Source of the DNA: an uncultured Opitutia bacterium
GTDB taxonomy: Bacteria > Verrucomicrobiota > Verrucomicrobiia > Opitutales > Opitutaceae
Direction: 5' to 3'
Assembly: GCA_903925425.1 (NCBI GenBank)
Contig: CAIYFD010000030.1
Coordinates: forward strand, 1 to 32,481
Length of the DNA: 32,481 nt
Shown: positions 30,510 through 32,481 of the stretch, in pieces
How positions within the stretch are numbered: the first letter of the stretch is position 1
Layout: the number at the start of each line of letters is the position of its first letter
Translations under genes and position numbers: made by a program
The notes under the pieces: generated by a model
The model's input: the letters and a program-made list of their open reading frames with translations, nothing else
The model's database searches: none
Told to the model about the DNA's origin: nothing

Positions 30510-32354
30510 TCAGACCGAATCCACGTAGCGCGTGAGACTGACGATCTCGTACGACTCTTCCGTGCCGCCGATCTTCACCTTCACCTGGTCGCCCGGCTTT
30601 TTGCCGAGGAGGGCGAGGCCGAGCGGGGTTTTATAGGAGATGACGTTCTTGTCGGGGTTGCTGTCCCACGCGCCCAGCAAGGTGTAGCGGGAGGTCTTGC
30701 CACCCTTGAGGTCGCGGACGTCGACGACGGTGCCGACGCTGACCTGGTCGATGCTGGCTTCCTTGAAGTCATTGATGCGGGCGCGGCCGAGTTCCTTCTC
30801 GAGCTGGCCCTTCTGGGCCATGAGGACCTGCTGGTCCTGCTTGGCCATCTTGTACTCGGAGTTTTCCTTGAGATCGCCGTGCTCGCGGGCGGTGGCGATG
30901 GCCTTGGAGTTCTCGGGGATCTTCTTGGAGACGATGGCCTCGTACTCCGTGCGCTTCCGCTCGAAGCTTTCGCGGGAGACGATGAGCTGCTCTTCCTTGC
31001 TCTCGGCGTCGGCGGCCACGAGGGACTGGATGCCGGGGAAGATCTTGATGAAGCGGGCGAGGAGGGACTTCTTCGTCAGTTCCTCGAAGCCCTGGTTGAG
31101 CATGAGGGTGTTGGCGAGGTCGCGCGCGGTCTCGGGGTCGGCCGTCGAGAGCAGGTCGGCGATCAGGTCGGTATCCTCGCTGAGGATGTCGCCGAGCGGG
31201 ATGCGGCGGGCGCTGGCGGCCTGGAGGGCCTCGTAGTCGATCGCAAAGAAGATGGCGTGGAGCAGGCGCGGGGTGATGAGGTCGTTCAGCAGCTTGGCGA
31301 ACTTCTTCGAGTGCCGGTTCTTCACGATCCAGAGGAGGACCGGGGCGCGGAGGTTTTGCTCGGTCTGCCAACGCTTGAGGGTGGCGGCGAGCTCTTCGGA
31401 GTGGCCGTTCTCAACGAGGAAATTGATGCACTCGGTGGTGAACTTGCCCTGGCTGCTCTTCAGGAGCGTGAAGCCGAGGTCGCGGTGCTCGATCGGGTAG
31501 GTGCCCTTGACCAGCTCGAGGAAGCGGCGCTGGAAGTGGACCGGGATCTTCTCGGCGATGCCCGTCAGGTCACGGACGTTACCGATCAGGGAGGCTTGCG
31601 AGGGTTCGTAGGCGGTGGCCTCGCCCAGCAGCTTGGCGAGGTCGTCACGGACCGCGGCGCCGTAGAGGCGCTCGGAGGCGGTGAGCTGATTGCTGTCCTT
31701 CACGGCCTCGGCGAGGCTGGTGAGGATCGCGTTCAATTCGGCCTTGGGGCTTTTCTTGTCGGCGGCCTCGAGGAGGTCCTCGGCGAGCGCGATGCGGCGG
31801 CGGGCGGAGCGGGTGCCGCCGAACTGCTCAACGATCTCGTCCTGAGCCGACACGGGAACGTCGCGGAGCACAAAGAGCTCGGTTTTCTTGGCCGGGACGG
31901 AAAGGCGCGGGTCCTTGGAGATGGCCTTGCGGGCGGCGGCCCACCACTTCTTGAACTTTTCCTCGCCGATGACCTGCGTGAGGGTGATCTCGAGATCGAT
32001 CGCGCTGGTGGCGTTGCCCTCGTAGGCTTGGAGGGCCTCGACCACGAGCTGCACGGGGTTTTCCTCGATCAGCTCGGCGATCTTCTTCGGCTCGGTCTCC
32101 TTGCGGACCAACAAATGCTTTTCATGCAGCACCTCCATGGTGGTGACACAGAAGGCCGGGTCCATCGCGTGGCCCTTCTTGCCCTTAAAATCGATATGGA
32201 GCTTCAGGGAATCCTCGTCGAATTTCTTGATCTGGCCGAAACCCCAGCTCTGGTGGACCACGTAGCTCCCGGGTTTCATCGCCTCCAGCTTGGCTTTGAC
32301 CGCTTTTAAAGACGGGGTTTTTGCGATGAGCGCGGAGACTGCGTCGGAATTCAT
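30510..32354 (-). CDS. greA: Long GreA-type transcription elongation factor
   Basis: A 614-residue protein. Only the last 160 residues are a canonical GreA: the N-terminal coiled coil with the acidic tip AREHGDLKENSEY (about 490-500), then the C-terminal FKBP-like domain with YTLLGAWDS and TPLGLALLGKKPGDQVKV. GreA rescues backtracked RNA polymerase by stimulating transcript cleavage. The first 450 residues are a helical, possibly TPR-like extension absent from ordinary GreA (about 158 residues). From memory, chlamydial GreA has a comparable extension, which supports PVC-group origin. The ATG at 32354 gives a clean N-terminus (MNSDAVSALIAK); the longer frame to 32456 has no conserved features. 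Confidence 0.88.
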   Translation of the reverse strand: MNSDAVSALIAKTPSLKAVKAKLEAMKPGSYVVHQSWGFGQIKKFDEDSLKLHIDFKGKKGHAMDPAFCVTTMEVLHEKHLLVRKETEPKKIAELIEENPVQLVVEALQAYEGNATSAIDLEITLTQVIGEEKFKKWWAAARKAISKDPRLSVPAKKTELFVLRDVPVSAQDEIVEQFGGTRSARRRIALAEDLLEAADKKSPKAELNAILTSLAEAVKDSNQLTASERLYGAAVRDDLAKLLGEATAYEPSQASLIGNVRDLTGIAEKIPVHFQRRFLELVKGTYPIEHRDLGFTLLKSSQGKFTTECINFLVENGHSEELAATLKRWQTEQNLRAPVLLWIVKNRHSKKFAKLLNDLITPRLLHAIFFAIDYEALQAASARRIPLGDILSEDTDLIADLLSTADPETARDLANTLMLNQGFEELTKKSLLARFIKIFPGIQSLVAADAESKEEQLIVSRESFERKRTEYEAIVSKKIPENSKAIATAREHGDLKENSEYKMAKQDQQVLMAQKGQLEKELGRARINDFKEASIDQVSVGTVVDVRDLKGGKTSRYTLLGAWDSNPDKNVISYKTPLGLALLGKKPGDQVKVKIGGTEESYEIVSLTRYVDSV

Positions 32355-32481
32355 GATTGCGTGTGGAAGAGCCTGAACGGGAGAGTTGAGCGGACAATGA
32401 CTAATGATGTCAAACAGTGTGTCGGGGGTACCCATGTCTAAGGGCGGATTTGGCAAAGCTACGCCCGTGGCGGCGGCTTGG

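Overview
This is a GC-rich, gene-dense chromosomal segment, most likely from a Verrucomicrobiota bacterium of the Opitutaceae type. That assignment is an inference. It rests on the very long GreA (a form I associate with the PVC group), the STN-type TonB-dependent receptor and the abundant intergenic palindromes. No rRNA, tRNA, CRISPR array or insertion sequence was seen.

Left part (1-8330). A CarH/LitR-like MerR-B12 regulator (32-958) converges on a six-gene minus-strand operon (8270 to 1279). In transcription order the operon encodes a divergent haem-copper-oxidase-like protein, a 49-residue one-helix protein, a CuA subunit II, a B-type-like haem-copper subunit I, a Sco/SenC copper chaperone, and an unusual cytochrome b - 2x[4Fe-4S] - MvhD/FlpD fusion. 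The catalytic subunit keeps all haem and CuB histidines but has Gln where oxygen reductases have the cross-linked Tyr. An unconventional nitric oxide reductase is therefore the best hypothesis. The operon starts at an FNR/DNR-type box lying exactly at -41.5 from a TATAAC -10 element.

Middle (8373-16308). A class II (B12) ribonucleotide reductase is followed by a small unknown partner gene. Then come a DNR-like Crp/Fnr regulator without iron-sulphur cysteines and a nitronate monooxygenase-like flavoprotein. A second minus-strand operon (YwiC-like membrane protein, cupin, DUF2249) is driven by an identical palindrome with the same -41.5 geometry. The regulator and the two boxes look like one local anaerobic/NO regulon. 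A YjbQ-family gene follows on the plus strand.

Right part (16487-32354). Mostly housekeeping and surface functions: a GT-C-like membrane protein with TPRs, an amidohydrolase, a 95-residue orphan, a UvrD/Rep-type helicase, PtsI (enzyme I), a large TonB-dependent receptor, two small secreted proteins, an ArsR-methyltransferase fusion and the long GreA. Gaps here hold several families of imperfect palindromic repeats.
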